This document shows positions 42,734-51,017 of a DNA stretch of 64,000 bases, in pieces. The position numbers and the translations under genes are program-made. The notes beneath the pieces are model-generated. The model worked only from the letters and a program-made list of their open reading frames with translations. It searched no databases and was not told the origin of the DNA. The stretch covers positions 162,123 through 226,122 of the forward strand of contig CAMBLM010000003.1 in the NCBI GenBank assembly GCA_945868475.1, given 5' to 3'. Numbering within the stretch: the first letter of the stretch is position 1; every line of letters starts with the position of its first letter. This stretch comes from an uncultured Ruminococcus sp. Lineage in GTDB: Bacteria > Bacillota > Clostridia > Oscillospirales > Ruminococcaceae.

Positions 42734-45331
42734 TTAATTTGCGGTTACTGTGGTGGTTTCCTCCGATCCGCTTTCGGGGACGCTTGTGACTGTGCTTTCC
42801 TCGGTATCGGAAGTTTCCGCAGTGGTTTCTTTGGTAGTTGATTTCTTTTTCTTGGAGGTCGTTTCCTCGGCTGTGGTTTCGGTCGTGGTCTTCTTGGATT
42901 TTTTCTTGGTGGTTTCCTCAGCCGTTGTTTCCTCGGAGGTATCCGCGGTCGTTGATTTTTTCTTCTTGGAAGTTGTTTCTTCGGCAGAGGTTTCTTCCGT
43001 TACCTCCGCAGTGGTTTTCTTCTTCTTTTTGGTGGTGGTTTCTTCGCTGTCATCATCGGAAGCATCGGGGGGAACTGTGGTCACATCTGCATCAACGGGA
43101 GTATCCGTATCGGAACTGTCTGCGTTTAATGTATCTGCGCTGTTTTCCTCATCGGAAGCGGAGGTTTTCTTCTTTTTCTTTTTGGTAGTTGTTTCGCTGT
43201 CCTCTTCGTCTGTTTCCTCGGGGACGGTGGTTTCCTCGGTCGCTGCAGTGGTTTCACCCGACATTATCGCTGTCCAGTCAACACCTCTTGCGTAAGGGTT
43301 GAATGAAGCGGAGGTGAAATCATAATCGGAAACGCTTTCGCCGTCGCGGAGCTTTCGTGCGAAAACTACGAAACGTGAGTTGGAGAACTCGTTAGAGCAG
43401 GTCGAGAGGACCAAAAGCTTGTCGCCGAACTCTGCTTTTACGGGAGAAATTATCTGATTGCGCGACTGGACTTCGCCCATATACCAATCAAATGTAGCTT
43501 CGTCATTGAGTGCTTCGATATAGTCGTGATAATGGAAGACCTCGCCGTTGGAATCCTGCTTTTCGAGCGCATTGGTTACGAAAAAGGCGTAAATAAGGTA
43601 TGTACCCGTTTCATACTCGGTGCGGAGCGTTACGGTCGGGTTCGCGGCGTAGAATTCAAGGTTCTGCTTATAGTTTTTGAGGTTGCCGAACATTGTTCCG
43701 TCTTCCTGATTGTGACCATAGAGGACGAGGTTAGGGGAAACATAATCCTCGCTGACGGTGCAGCGGTAATCCATAAAGATCGCGCCGCCCTTGTTCTGCT
43801 CGTCATAATATGTATGCGTGAGGTAGTAGGTATTGGTCGTGTCCTCGGGGTCCTGAACTACAGGCTGGTAGATATCGCAGCCTTCAAGCTCGATAAAGCC
43901 GACCACCTTGTCGCTTATACCTTTATAATAGGACATAATGTCGATATTATGCTGCTGTTCTTCTTCCTCGGTGGGGGCGACAGTGATAACGTTGCCCTCG
44001 CTGTCGATAGTGGTTTTTGCTGTTGTTGTAACAACTTCCTTTATCTGTTCGAGGTCTTTCACGGCTCTGTCCGACTGGATAAGGGTGCTTGCGAGCATAA
44101 CGCCTGCGCCGATAAAGATTATCACTGCGATGATGAACACGATCTTCCGTAGCATCTCGAAAACGGTATCGCCTTTCCACGGAAGAAGCTCTTTCAGGAT
44201 ATTTTTCTTCGCTTTTTTGGCGGTATCCTCCGCAGTTTCTTCAGCTGTGAGGGTGATAGGTTCGGGTTCAAACGGAGGTATATCATCGGTCTGAACGGTT
44301 TCGCTTTCGGAAACGCTTTCGGCACTGTCGGTTTCGTTGATATCTTCGGGGGAGTTTTCCTCCTCGGTCGGAGCATTTTCTTTTTCGGAAAGAGCTTCGT
44401 CCGATTCCGACCCATCGTCGATTATTTCATCATCGGATACATCATCGGCGGTTTCGTCGATATCTTCGGGGATGGTTTCATCTTCCTCGATCTCCTCGCT
44501 GTCATAATCGGTAATGGCATCATCGACGGTTTCTTCTATGCTCGGCTCGGGGAGAATATCACCCCAGTCGGGAATGTCGGCGTTGAGGACTTCAACGGTT
44601 TCCTGCGGCTCGTCCTCGGCTTTGGCGGTATCGTCAAGTCCGTTTGCGAACACGCTTGAAAAAGTGCCGCTTTCATCCGTGCTTTTGTCGGAAAAGCTTT
44701 CGGCAGGTATAACGCCGTCAAGAACGGCTGTCGGCTGCGGCGGAGCTTCGGGTTCAGAGGGTTCGTTTGTTTCCTTTTCGGATATATCATTGATAATATT
44801 ACTATTGGTAATATTATCTTCGGGATTTTCTATGGTTTCGGCGGCTTCGTTTTCCGATGTCAAAGCGTCTGCAGGTTCGCCGTGATCGGCGGTTTCCTGC
44901 TCAGTGCCTTTATCTGCTTCGGGTAAAGCCGATGTTTCTTCCGACCCGGGTTCTTCCGATGTTTGGGTTTCATCGGTTTCGGCGGCTGCCTTAGGCTCGG
45001 TAGCTGCCTTAGGCTCGGTAGCTGCCTTAGGCTCGTCCTGTTCGTCTGATGATCCTGTGGGAGCGGCTTCTTCGGGAGTGCTTACCTGTTCCGCATCAGC
45101 CTCGTGGGTGCTTTCCGAACTGTCGGGAGCATCTTCCGTTTGCTCGGCTGTTTCCTCGGGAGGGGCAGGCTTTGCATGGCGGGGGATATACTCGCCGTTC
45201 GGAGAAAGCTCCTCGGAGAATTCCTCGTCATAGTCTTCTATTATATTTTGAGATGCGGACGGGTCGGCTTTTTTCTTGTCGAATTCCGCGATTATATCAT
45301 CGACTGTAAAGCCGAATTTGTTATCTGACAT
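42734..45331 (-). CDS. class B-like sortase with long acidic tail and Thr/Lys repeat tail
   Basis: 865 residues. Residues 1-385 form an acidic cytoplasmic tail that begins FTVDDIIAEFD (8-18) and includes a triple PKAATE repeat near 101-116. A membrane helix lies at about 396-418 and the sortase domain at 460-665, with H540 (LYGHNQEDG), C645 (LSTCSNEFSNSRF) and R653. The outer tail, 675-865, repeats ETT.KKKK units. The N-terminal motif recurs in the protein at 33060. Tail roles are unknown; the lysines could be cross-linking or wall-binding sites. Confidence 0.9.
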   Translation of the reverse strand: MSDNKFGFTVDDIIAEFDKKKADPSASQNIIEDYDEEFSEELSPNGEYIPRHAKPAPPEETAEQTEDAPDSSESTHEADAEQVSTPEEAAPTGSSDEQDEPKAATEPKAATEPKAAAETDETQTSEEPGSEETSALPEADKGTEQETADHGEPADALTSENEAAETIENPEDNITNSNIINDISEKETNEPSEPEAPPQPTAVLDGVIPAESFSDKSTDESGTFSSVFANGLDDTAKAEDEPQETVEVLNADIPDWGDILPEPSIEETVDDAITDYDSEEIEEDETIPEDIDETADDVSDDEIIDDGSESDEALSEKENAPTEEENSPEDINETDSAESVSESETVQTDDIPPFEPEPITLTAEETAEDTAKKAKKNILKELLPWKGDTVFEMLRKIVFIIAVIIFIGAGVMLASTLIQSDRAVKDLEQIKEVVTTTAKTTIDSEGNVITVAPTEEEEQQHNIDIMSYYKGISDKVVGFIELEGCDIYQPVVQDPEDTTNTYYLTHTYYDEQNKGGAIFMDYRCTVSEDYVSPNLVLYGHNQEDGTMFGNLKNYKQNLEFYAANPTVTLRTEYETGTYLIYAFFVTNALEKQDSNGEVFHYHDYIEALNDEATFDWYMGEVQSRNQIISPVKAEFGDKLLVLSTCSNEFSNSRFVVFARKLRDGESVSDYDFTSASFNPYARGVDWTAIMSGETTAATEETTVPEETDEEDSETTTKKKKKKTSASDEENSADTLNADSSDTDTPVDADVTTVPPDASDDDSEETTTKKKKKTTAEVTEETSAEETTSKKKKSTTADTSEETTAEETTKKKSKKTTTETTAEETTSKKKKSTTKETTAETSDTEESTVTSVPESGSEETTTVTAN
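44985..45038 (-). repeat. triple 18-bp tandem repeat inside the sortase gene
   Basis: GCTGCCTTAGGCTCGGTA occurs three times with the last copy diverging at its end. It encodes the PKAATE repeats and could vary in copy number between strains by slippage. Confidence 0.8.
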
Positions 45332-45354
45332 TGAAAACTATCCTTTTAGTGATC

Positions 45355-46341
45355 TTACTGATTATAGATAAAGCTGTAATCGGGTTCTTTTGCTTCGTAA
45401 TTTACAGATGCGAGCGTTGTATCGACCTCTGCCGACTCGCCGTCGCGGACACGTCTTCCGATAACAACGAATCGGGACGGTTCAAACTCGTTTGAGCAGG
45501 TGGAGAGGGTGAGGTACTTATCGTTCTCGTCAAAGTCAACGCCTGTATTTATAGCTGTGCGTTCGAGGATATTTTCCTTGAACGAATCGAATGGGCGGTT
45601 CTTGCCGAAGTTTATGTAGTTATGGTAGTCGAAGATGATACCGTCACGGGTGTGCTTTGGTTCGACTTCGATAACGAAAGCGGCAATAATTTTGTAGGTG
45701 TATTCTTCATAGAGGTTGGAGAATTCAAAGGTCGGGTGGTTGACATAGAAGTCAAAACCCTTTGTGCTGCCCGAGGACGGCTTGACCTTATAATAGCTGA
45801 GCGTACCGAACATTGTGCCGTCACGCTGGTTGTGGCCGTAGAGGATAATGTTCTTGCTCTGGTTGTCGTCATAATCGTTGACATTGCAGCGGTAATCGGC
45901 GAAGACCGTTCCCGGCTGTGCTTTCTGACCGTAGAAATTGCGGTCGAGGTAGTCACTGTTGTTTTCCGTCTGGACAACAACGTTGTCGATGTATGTACCG
46001 CCGACCTTTATCCAGCCTGCCGTATCGGGATTCTCGTCAACGAATGATTTCATACTTTCGAGCAGTACGAGCGGAGGCGGAGCTGTCGTTACCGTGGTTT
46101 CCTCTTCGGTTACTGTGGTAACCGGCGGAGCGGTTTCCGAGGTTATGACTGTTGTATGCTGGCTTGCAAGATCGTCGTTGAGCTTCTTGTTGCGCTGTTC
46201 GCCTATGACAAGGCATATAAGAATGATAACTGTCACAACAAGCACGGCTGCGGCGATGATAGTGACGATCTTTGAAGCCTTTACCTTTGGCGAATCGTCT
46301 TTCTGCGGTATGAATTTATCGGAAAAGCTTTTATTTGACAT
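45355..46341 (-). CDS. class B-like sortase (second in the operon)
   Basis: 328 residues. A short cytoplasmic N-terminus (SNKSFSDKFIPQKDDSPK), a membrane helix (about 24-46), a Thr/Val/Pro linker, then the sortase domain. H170 (LYGHNQRDG), C282 (LSTCSNEFEPSRF) and R290 are present. The N-terminal FIPxKxxS pattern is shared with the gene at 41672, which supports tandem duplication. No anchored substrate with a sorting signal was found in this window. Confidence 0.93.
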   Translation of the reverse strand: MSNKSFSDKFIPQKDDSPKVKASKIVTIIAAAVLVVTVIILICLVIGEQRNKKLNDDLASQHTTVITSETAPPVTTVTEEETTVTTAPPPLVLLESMKSFVDENPDTAGWIKVGGTYIDNVVVQTENNSDYLDRNFYGQKAQPGTVFADYRCNVNDYDDNQSKNIILYGHNQRDGTMFGTLSYYKVKPSSGSTKGFDFYVNHPTFEFSNLYEEYTYKIIAAFVIEVEPKHTRDGIIFDYHNYINFGKNRPFDSFKENILERTAINTGVDFDENDKYLTLSTCSNEFEPSRFVVIGRRVRDGESAEVDTTLASVNYEAKEPDYSFIYNQ

Positions 46342-46384
46342 CTATTTTTACCTCGTGTAAAAATTATTCTTTATACGGAATATT

Positions 46385-47347
46385 TTATCTATGATAGATA
46401 ACGTTCCAGTCGGGTTCTTTTGCACTCTTGTTGGTGTAAGCCTGAGAAGTATCGACAGACGGGTCTTCGTCCTTTCGTGTACGCCTTGCAATGACAACGA
46501 ATCGTGACGGTTCAAACTCATTCGAGCAGGTCGAGAGGGTAAGGAACGAATCGCCGTATTCAACGTCAACGCCCGTGACTATCTGTGAGCGAAGCTCTAC
46601 ATTTTCGATGAAGTCCTGATACTGAGCTTTATTCTCGAAGTTTATGTAATTATGGTAATCGAACACAACGCCGTCGGCGGTCTGCCATGTTTCAACGGGA
46701 GTTACGAAGCAGGCGATTATTTTATACACATCGGTGCTGTAATTCGAGCTGAAAGTTACGGTCGGGTGCGATTTATAGAAATCGAGGTCATGCTTATATT
46801 TTGCAAGGTCGCCGAACATGGTCTTGTCCTTTTGGTTATGACCGTAGAGGACGAGGTTGTCCGAGCGTTCGTATGCATTGAGCGTTGCGCGGCGGTCGAG
46901 GAAGATAGTTCCTGCTTTGTTCTTGCTGCCGTCAAATGCACGTTTGAGGTAGTATGTATTGCCGTCGCTGCTTTTTTTCTGGACAACGGGGAGGGCAATA
47001 TTCGTATCATCTATCTGCACCCAGCCAACGGTATCTTCGTTTATTTCAAGAAGCTGTTTTGCACTCGGGAGAAGCTCGCCGCCGTTATCGCCTATGGAGA
47101 TATGCGAGATGATAAGGTCTTTGAGGTTTCCGTTGAGTATTTTTGTGCTGACCGACTGCCAAAGCTCGCTTCCGAGTATAAAGATACAGCCGATGAGGAT
47201 CACAAGGCAGAGCTGTGTGAATATCTTGCTGACGACTTCCTTTGCGCCGTCACCTCTCTGAATGAGCAGCCAGTGGCCGCGGCGTTCCTTACGTTTTTGC
47301 TTCTGTGCTTTTTTATATGCTTTTTTAGCTTCACGGGATAATGCCAT
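46385..47347 (-). CDS. class B-like sortase (first gene of the operon)
   Basis: About 320 residues. A Lys/Arg-rich cytoplasmic start (ALSREAKKAYKKAQKQKRKE), a membrane helix (about 43-62) and the sortase domain with H170 (LYGHNQKDK), C274 (LSTCSNEFEPSRF) and R282. The start at 47347 is preferred because an upstream in-frame ATG at 47512 lies before the promoter at 47405-47433. It is separated from the next sortase by 43 bp. Confidence 0.93.
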   Translation of the reverse strand: MALSREAKKAYKKAQKQKRKERRGHWLLIQRGDGAKEVVSKIFTQLCLVILIGCIFILGSELWQSVSTKILNGNLKDLIISHISIGDNGGELLPSAKQLLEINEDTVGWVQIDDTNIALPVVQKKSSDGNTYYLKRAFDGSKNKAGTIFLDRRATLNAYERSDNLVLYGHNQKDKTMFGDLAKYKHDLDFYKSHPTVTFSSNYSTDVYKIIACFVTPVETWQTADGVVFDYHNYINFENKAQYQDFIENVELRSQIVTGVDVEYGDSFLTLSTCSNEFEPSRFVVIARRTRKDEDPSVDTSQAYTNKSAKEPDWNVIYHR

Positions 47348-47404
47348 GTGTATATCAGTTCCTAATCTGTGTTTTTGTTTATATGTATATTTATTAGTAG
47401 TATA

Positions 47405-47433
47405 ATTATACAGCAAACGGGTCAAAAAGTCAA
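47405..47433 (-). promoter_or_regulatory. sortase operon promoter
   Basis: On the minus strand TTGACT (47433-47428), 17 bp, TATAAT (47410-47405), 57 bp from the first sortase start. No internal promoter was clear across the operon to 38900. Confidence 0.8.
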
Positions 47434-47554
47434 GGAAATGCGCTTGTTTTGTAGCATTTGACAAATAATCTTTCATATAAATTACACATAGGGAAAAGAT
47501 TTTTTTATGCAAATGCGTATTTCAGAATATTTATGCGAAAATATACTCTCTGTA

Positions 47555-47583
47555 TTGACAAAACAGCGAAAATATTGTATAAT
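47555..47583 (+). promoter_or_regulatory. nrdR promoter
   Basis: Perfect TTGACA (47555-47560) and TATAAT (47578-47583) with a 17 bp spacer, divergent from the sortase promoter. Confidence 0.85.
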
Positions 47584-47632
47584 AACATCACAGTTTTTAT
47601 AATTCAAATTTATGCTGTGTGGAGGGTAAGAT

Positions 47633-48088
47633 ATGCGTTGTCCGTTCTGCGGTTTTGAAGATACAAAGGTCATTGATTCCCGTCCTGCCGACGGTCAGAA
47701 GCGCCGCCGCAGGGAATGTACGAGCTGCGGAAGACGGTTCACGACCTATGAATCGGTCGAAGTTCCCGTTCTGCTCGTCACGAAAAAGGACAACACGGCG
47801 GAGCTTTTCAACCGCAACAAGCTTATCGCAGGAATTTCCACTGCTGTAAAGAAGCGTCCCGTTTCCGCAGAGGATATCAACCGCATCGTTGATGAGATCG
47901 AAAGCTACTATGCGAACAAAATGGTCACGCAGGTCACAAGCTCGGAGATAGGCGACAGAGTTCTTGCGGCTCTGCGTGAGATTGATGAAGTCGCATACGT
48001 TCGCTTTGCGTCCGTTTACAAGGATTTCGATGATGTTGACAGTTTTATTGACATCATTTCGGAGCTTCGGGACGGGGAGAAGAAATAA
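47633..48088 (+). CDS. nrdR: transcriptional repressor NrdR
   Basis: 151 residues. A zinc ribbon MRCPFCGFEDTKVIDSRP with CTSCGRRFTTYE is followed by an ATP-cone domain (VEVPVLLVTKKDNTAELFNRNKL). Nucleotide-bound NrdR represses ribonucleotide reductase genes. Length and all motifs are standard. GGAGGG lies before the ATG. Its targets lie outside the window. Confidence 0.97.
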   Translation: MRCPFCGFEDTKVIDSRPADGQKRRRRECTSCGRRFTTYESVEVPVLLVTKKDNTAELFNRNKLIAGISTAVKKRPVSAEDINRIVDEIESYYANKMVTQVTSSEIGDRVLAALREIDEVAYVRFASVYKDFDDVDSFIDIISELRDGEKK

Positions 48089-48107
48089 AATCTGATATAA
48101 CATATAA

Positions 48108-48147
48108 AAAAACACAGTCTGTCTTAAACGGCAGGCTGTGTTTTTAT
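48108..48147. terminator. bidirectional terminator of nrdR and the XRE gene
   Basis: AAACACAGTCTG pairs with CAGGCTGTGTTT, T-run on the right, A-run on the left, between convergent genes. Confidence 0.85.
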
Positions 48148-48149
48148 TT

Positions 48150-48467
48150 TTATTCGTATTTTTTTATTGCATCGATTATATCGTTTATGATAAGCTTGCT
48201 TTTGCTGTCAAGGCTGCCTATCTTTTCGGAAATAACATCATCCGAGATATTTCCGTCCGTACCGAGGAGCAGGTAGTTGGGGGTGGTTTTCAATGCGGCG
48301 CATATATCCATAAGCGCTTCCAGACTCGGTGCGGAACGTCCGGTTTCGAGGTTGGAGATATACTTGTAATTCACGTCGATCATTTCGCAGATCTGATACT
48401 GTTTAAGTCCGAGCTCTTTTCTGCGTTTTGCCATTCGCTGTCCCACTTCGCAGTAGTTGATATTCAT
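48150..48467 (-). CDS. XRE-family helix-turn-helix regulator
   Basis: 105 residues. The HTH region reads RMAKRRKELGLKQYQICEMI and SNLETGRSAPSLEALMDICAAL, a standard Cro/CI fold (about 8-63). The C-terminal 35 residues are helical (SKSKLIINDIIDAIKKY). It is divergent from the cassette at 48650, and three copies of an AAAATTCTxCTT-type repeat lie in the spacer, so it probably regulates that cassette and itself. Confidence 0.88.
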   Translation of the reverse strand: MNINYCEVGQRMAKRRKELGLKQYQICEMIDVNYKYISNLETGRSAPSLEALMDICAALKTTPNYLLLGTDGNISDDVISEKIGSLDSKSKLIINDIIDAIKKYE

Positions 48468-48550
48468 TGTTATTCGCTCCTTTCGGGGTTTCGTGGCTTT
48501 TTATTTATATATTATCAGCAGAAGAAAATATAAAAAACCATTTATTAGGT

Positions 48551-48615
48551 GAAAATTCTACTTGACAAATAGAAAATTCTGCTTTATAATAAGAAAAAAT
48601 GTAAAAAATCTGCTT
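48551..48615. promoter_or_regulatory. promoter with three direct-repeat operators
   Basis: TTGACA (48562-48567), 17 bp, TATAAT (48585-48590). GAAAATTCTACTT (48551-48563), GAAAATTCTGCTT (48572-48584) and AAAAAATCTGCTT (48603-48615) are spaced 21 and 31 bp apart, two and three helical turns, and overlap the promoter. They are candidate sites for the divergent XRE protein. Confidence 0.7.
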
Positions 48616-48649
48616 GATAGGCGGTTTTTTATCGGCAAGGGGGGATGAT

Positions 48650-48832
48650 ATGTCGGATATCGGAACAGGCGAAGCTTCAAAACGATGGGGCTATAGTCAG
48701 GAAACTGTGCGGAAGTGGTGTGCCATGGGTTTGATAAAGGGAGCAACACAGGATAAAAAGGGTTCAGCTTGGCATATACCGCAAAATGCGGAGTGTCCAA
48801 AGAAAATCAAAGCAAACAGCAATATGCTGTAA
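48650..48832 (+). CDS. small excisionase-like helix-turn-helix protein
   Basis: 60 residues. TGEASKRWGYSQETVRKWCA, then GLIKGATQDKKGSAWHIPQNA, is a winged-helix/MerR-type DNA-binding pattern as found in Xis-like and helix-turn-helix domain proteins of Clostridia. AGGGGGGATGAT precedes the ATG at 48650. No integrase accompanies it; the product is probably a regulator of the cassette. Confidence 0.78.
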   Translation: MSDIGTGEASKRWGYSQETVRKWCAMGLIKGATQDKKGSAWHIPQNAECPKKIKANSNML

Positions 48833-48851
48833 AAATTTCGGAGGCGTGAAT

Positions 48852-49454
48852 ATGGGAATGCAAAAAATTTTATCAACGGCAATGGCGGCGGTCATGTGTT
48901 TATCGTTTGCAGCTTGTTCTTCAAACACCGCAGTGAATGATGAGACAAAGAATTCTGCTTCGGCAAAAGCAACGCAGACGTCAAGTTCGGTATTTGTTTT
49001 GGCATTTGAAAATAAGCTGAATGAAACAGGCAAATGGGAATTTGATATCGAAGAGACTAAAAAAGGCTTTGAAATTGTCGGAAAAGAAACGCATGATGAT
49101 GCGGCTGAATTCAAGGGAAAGGCAGACGATAACAAAAAGGTTTACTCGGCTGTTCTCACTTACAAAAATGTTGTGGCTGAAAAGCTTGGTGATTCGGATA
49201 AGCTTGAGGATATGCTTGCTTCATTCAGCAGTGATCCATCGACAGTTCCCCAAAATGAGATATGGAGCATACAGTGCTTTCTGGATTATGTGGGGATATG
49301 TACACTGTGTTCGGGAAATTCCGACGTTACCCTTGGCAGTATGATGGAATATATGACAAGCGGGACTAAATTTGAAGCAAACGGCTGGAAAGTAAGTGTA
49401 AAGTTAAACCGCAGTGCAGGCACTTGCACGGTCGATGCGGAATATAAGGGTTAA
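48852..49454 (+). CDS. lipoprotein of unknown function
   Basis: 200 residues. A lipoprotein signal ends MCLSFAAC with the lipidated cysteine at 22. A Ser/Thr/Ala linker follows, then an alpha/beta domain with two further Cys (QCFLDYVGICTLC). I do not recognise the family. GGAGGCG lies before ATG 48852. Second gene of the cassette. Confidence 0.75.
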   Translation: MGMQKILSTAMAAVMCLSFAACSSNTAVNDETKNSASAKATQTSSSVFVLAFENKLNETGKWEFDIEETKKGFEIVGKETHDDAAEFKGKADDNKKVYSAVLTYKNVVAEKLGDSDKLEDMLASFSSDPSTVPQNEIWSIQCFLDYVGICTLCSGNSDVTLGSMMEYMTSGTKFEANGWKVSVKLNRSAGTCTVDAEYKG

Positions 49455-49478
49455 AACTGATCTGAGGAGAGTGTGGAT

Positions 49479-49856
49479 ATGTATTGCAAAAAATGCGGAA
49501 AAGAAAACGAGGATAACGCTCTTATATGCAAAGAGTGCGGTTGCTCGCTTGTGAATGAGCCAACAGAGGTGCCGAAAAAGAAAAAGTCGGTATGGTCATT
49601 GGTCGGAATGGGTATTGGTGCGGCTGTAGTGATATGCGGAATTATTATGATAATTTTTCCCGATGTTTCGGGTGTATGGATAAAAAGCTATAGCTTCGGT
49701 GCGGATTTTTACACCGAAATTTACAATGCGACGAGCAAGGTCGCAGACAGCAATATCAATGCCGCAAAGGCAATAGTGAGAGGGCTTGGCTGTGTTACGG
49801 CGTCGATAGGCGCTTTTATGGCAGTCTATTTTGGCAGAGCGGCTTTTGAAAAGTGA
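49479..49856 (+). CDS. zinc-ribbon membrane protein
   Basis: 125 residues. An N-terminal zinc ribbon, MYCKKCGKENEDNALICKEC, with two CxxC pairs is followed by a Lys-rich linker and two membrane segments (about 40-62 and 100-118). Proteins of this layout are common and uncharacterised in Firmicutes. AGGAGAG lies upstream. The GTG at 49473 is an alternative start. Confidence 0.75.
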   Translation: MYCKKCGKENEDNALICKECGCSLVNEPTEVPKKKKSVWSLVGMGIGAAVVICGIIMIIFPDVSGVWIKSYSFGADFYTEIYNATSKVADSNINAAKAIVRGLGCVTASIGAFMAVYFGRAAFEK

Positions 49857-49908
49857 GGCAGTACATTGTAAAAATTGTTGAATATAAAAACAAAGAGGAG
49901 AGATTTGT

Positions 49909-50382
49909 ATGTTCAGATCAAAAATGAAGAAGTTGTTTAAAAGTGTTGTGTGTGCTGTTGCGGTTGTGTTTTGCATGGCTGCTTTGAGCGGCTGCGGCGC
50001 AAGCAAGGTTTCCGTTTCGGACGCAATGGCGAGAGCTAAACAGGTGAATACTGCTATATCGTCTGCGTTGACTCAGGCGGCGATTGGAAATGAATCCTTT
50101 GGAACTTGCGAGACATCTGCGAGCATTTCATTCGGCGATGTTTCCAACGGGAGTTATTCGTTGAAGTGGGAGGGCGTGAGCGATCACCCGACTATGGATA
50201 TTGCGGCTTATCTTGGTTCCGACTTTGACGGCTATGCTTATGTTGAATTTGACCCTGCGAAATATACAGTTAATTTTGCGCTGTGGTCTCCCAAGCCTAT
50301 TCCGGAGAAATATAGGCATCAGCTCAGTGCTGACGAAATGAATCAAAGCAAAAAAGACGGCGCGGCCGTTGGCTGCTATTAA
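49909..50382 (+). CDS. lipoprotein of unknown function
   Basis: 157 residues. Signal peptide ends MAALSGCGASK with a good lipobox (LSGC, Cys 29). The mature part has one helix (VSVSDAMARAKQVNTAISSAL) and beta strands, a layout reminiscent of type IV pilin heads, though nothing proves it. AGAGGAGAG precedes the ATG. Confidence 0.72.
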   Translation: MFRSKMKKLFKSVVCAVAVVFCMAALSGCGASKVSVSDAMARAKQVNTAISSALTQAAIGNESFGTCETSASISFGDVSNGSYSLKWEGVSDHPTMDIAAYLGSDFDGYAYVEFDPAKYTVNFALWSPKPIPEKYRHQLSADEMNQSKKDGAAVGCY

Positions 50383-50403
50383 TAAAAATGGAGGAATGAA
50401 AAA

Positions 50404-50718
50404 ATGTTCTGTTCAAAATGCGGAAATGAGATAGATAATGAGGCTTTGATATGTCCGAAATGCGGATGTGCAACGGCGAATATGACCTCACAGAAAAGCG
50501 TAGCTTCGGCTGATACGTCGGGGGAAACAAGCACTCTTGCGAACTGTGCTTTGACCTTTGCGGTGATCGGTCCTACCATTGGTCTTATTCTTGGCATCAT
50601 CGGCACGGTAAAATACAAGAATGAAGCGTACAAAAAGAAAAGCATCACGGCTATAATTTTGTCGCCTATAATGCTGGTGGTTTACTATGTCATACTTTTT
50701 CTGGTCACGCAATATTAA
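50404..50718 (+). CDS. zinc-ribbon membrane protein, DUF4190-like
   Basis: 104 residues. Zinc ribbon MFCSKCGNEIDNEALICPKC, a Ser/Thr linker, then two membrane helices (about 47-66 and 80-101). Its ribbon is close to that of the gene at 49479, so the pair probably shares an origin. AATGGAGG lies before the ATG. Last gene of the cassette. Confidence 0.78.
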   Translation: MFCSKCGNEIDNEALICPKCGCATANMTSQKSVASADTSGETSTLANCALTFAVIGPTIGLILGIIGTVKYKNEAYKKKSITAIILSPIMLVVYYVILFLVTQY

Positions 50719-50727
50719 TGATGTTTT

Positions 50728-50769
50728 TGCCCGACAGGTCATTCAGGTGTCCTGTCGGGCATTTTTATT
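50728..50769 (+). terminator. terminator of the zinc-ribbon/lipoprotein cassette
   Basis: Perfect 11-bp stem TGCCCGACAGG/CCTGTCGGGCA followed by TTTTTATT. Confidence 0.9.
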
Positions 50770-50922
50770 AGGAAAATTCGGCTTTTACAGTCATTTATGA
50801 ACACTTTTATTCAAAAATATGGCTGATATACATGTTTTATACATTTACTATTGCATAAAATCGAATAATATACAGAAATTAATGCATAAAAATAAAAAAT
50901 CAAGAAAAATATGCAAAAACTC

Positions 50923-50950
50923 TTGACAAAAGCAGGAATAGGTGTATAAT
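50923..50950 (+). promoter_or_regulatory. argG promoter
   Basis: TTGACA (50923-50928), 16 bp, TATAAT (50945-50950). Upstream, AATGCATAAAAATA (50881-50894) and ATCGAATAATATACA are possible arginine-repressor boxes. Confidence 0.7.
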
Positions 50951-50981
50951 AAAACTTGTACGACAGAGATCGTTAAAAATC

Positions 50982-50999
50982 TATGTATGCAAATACATA
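50982..50999. promoter_or_regulatory. palindrome just downstream of the argG start point
   Basis: TATGTAT (50982-50988) and ATACATA (50993-50999) around GCAA. The position near +35 would suit a repressor operator. Confidence 0.45.
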
Positions 51000-51017
51000 T
51001 TTATGGAGGAAAATAAA

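Noticed and set aside
42734..45331. Sortase carrying its own cell-wall sorting signal
   Set aside because: No LPxTG- or NPxTN-like motif with a hydrophobic segment and basic tail was found at the C-terminus.
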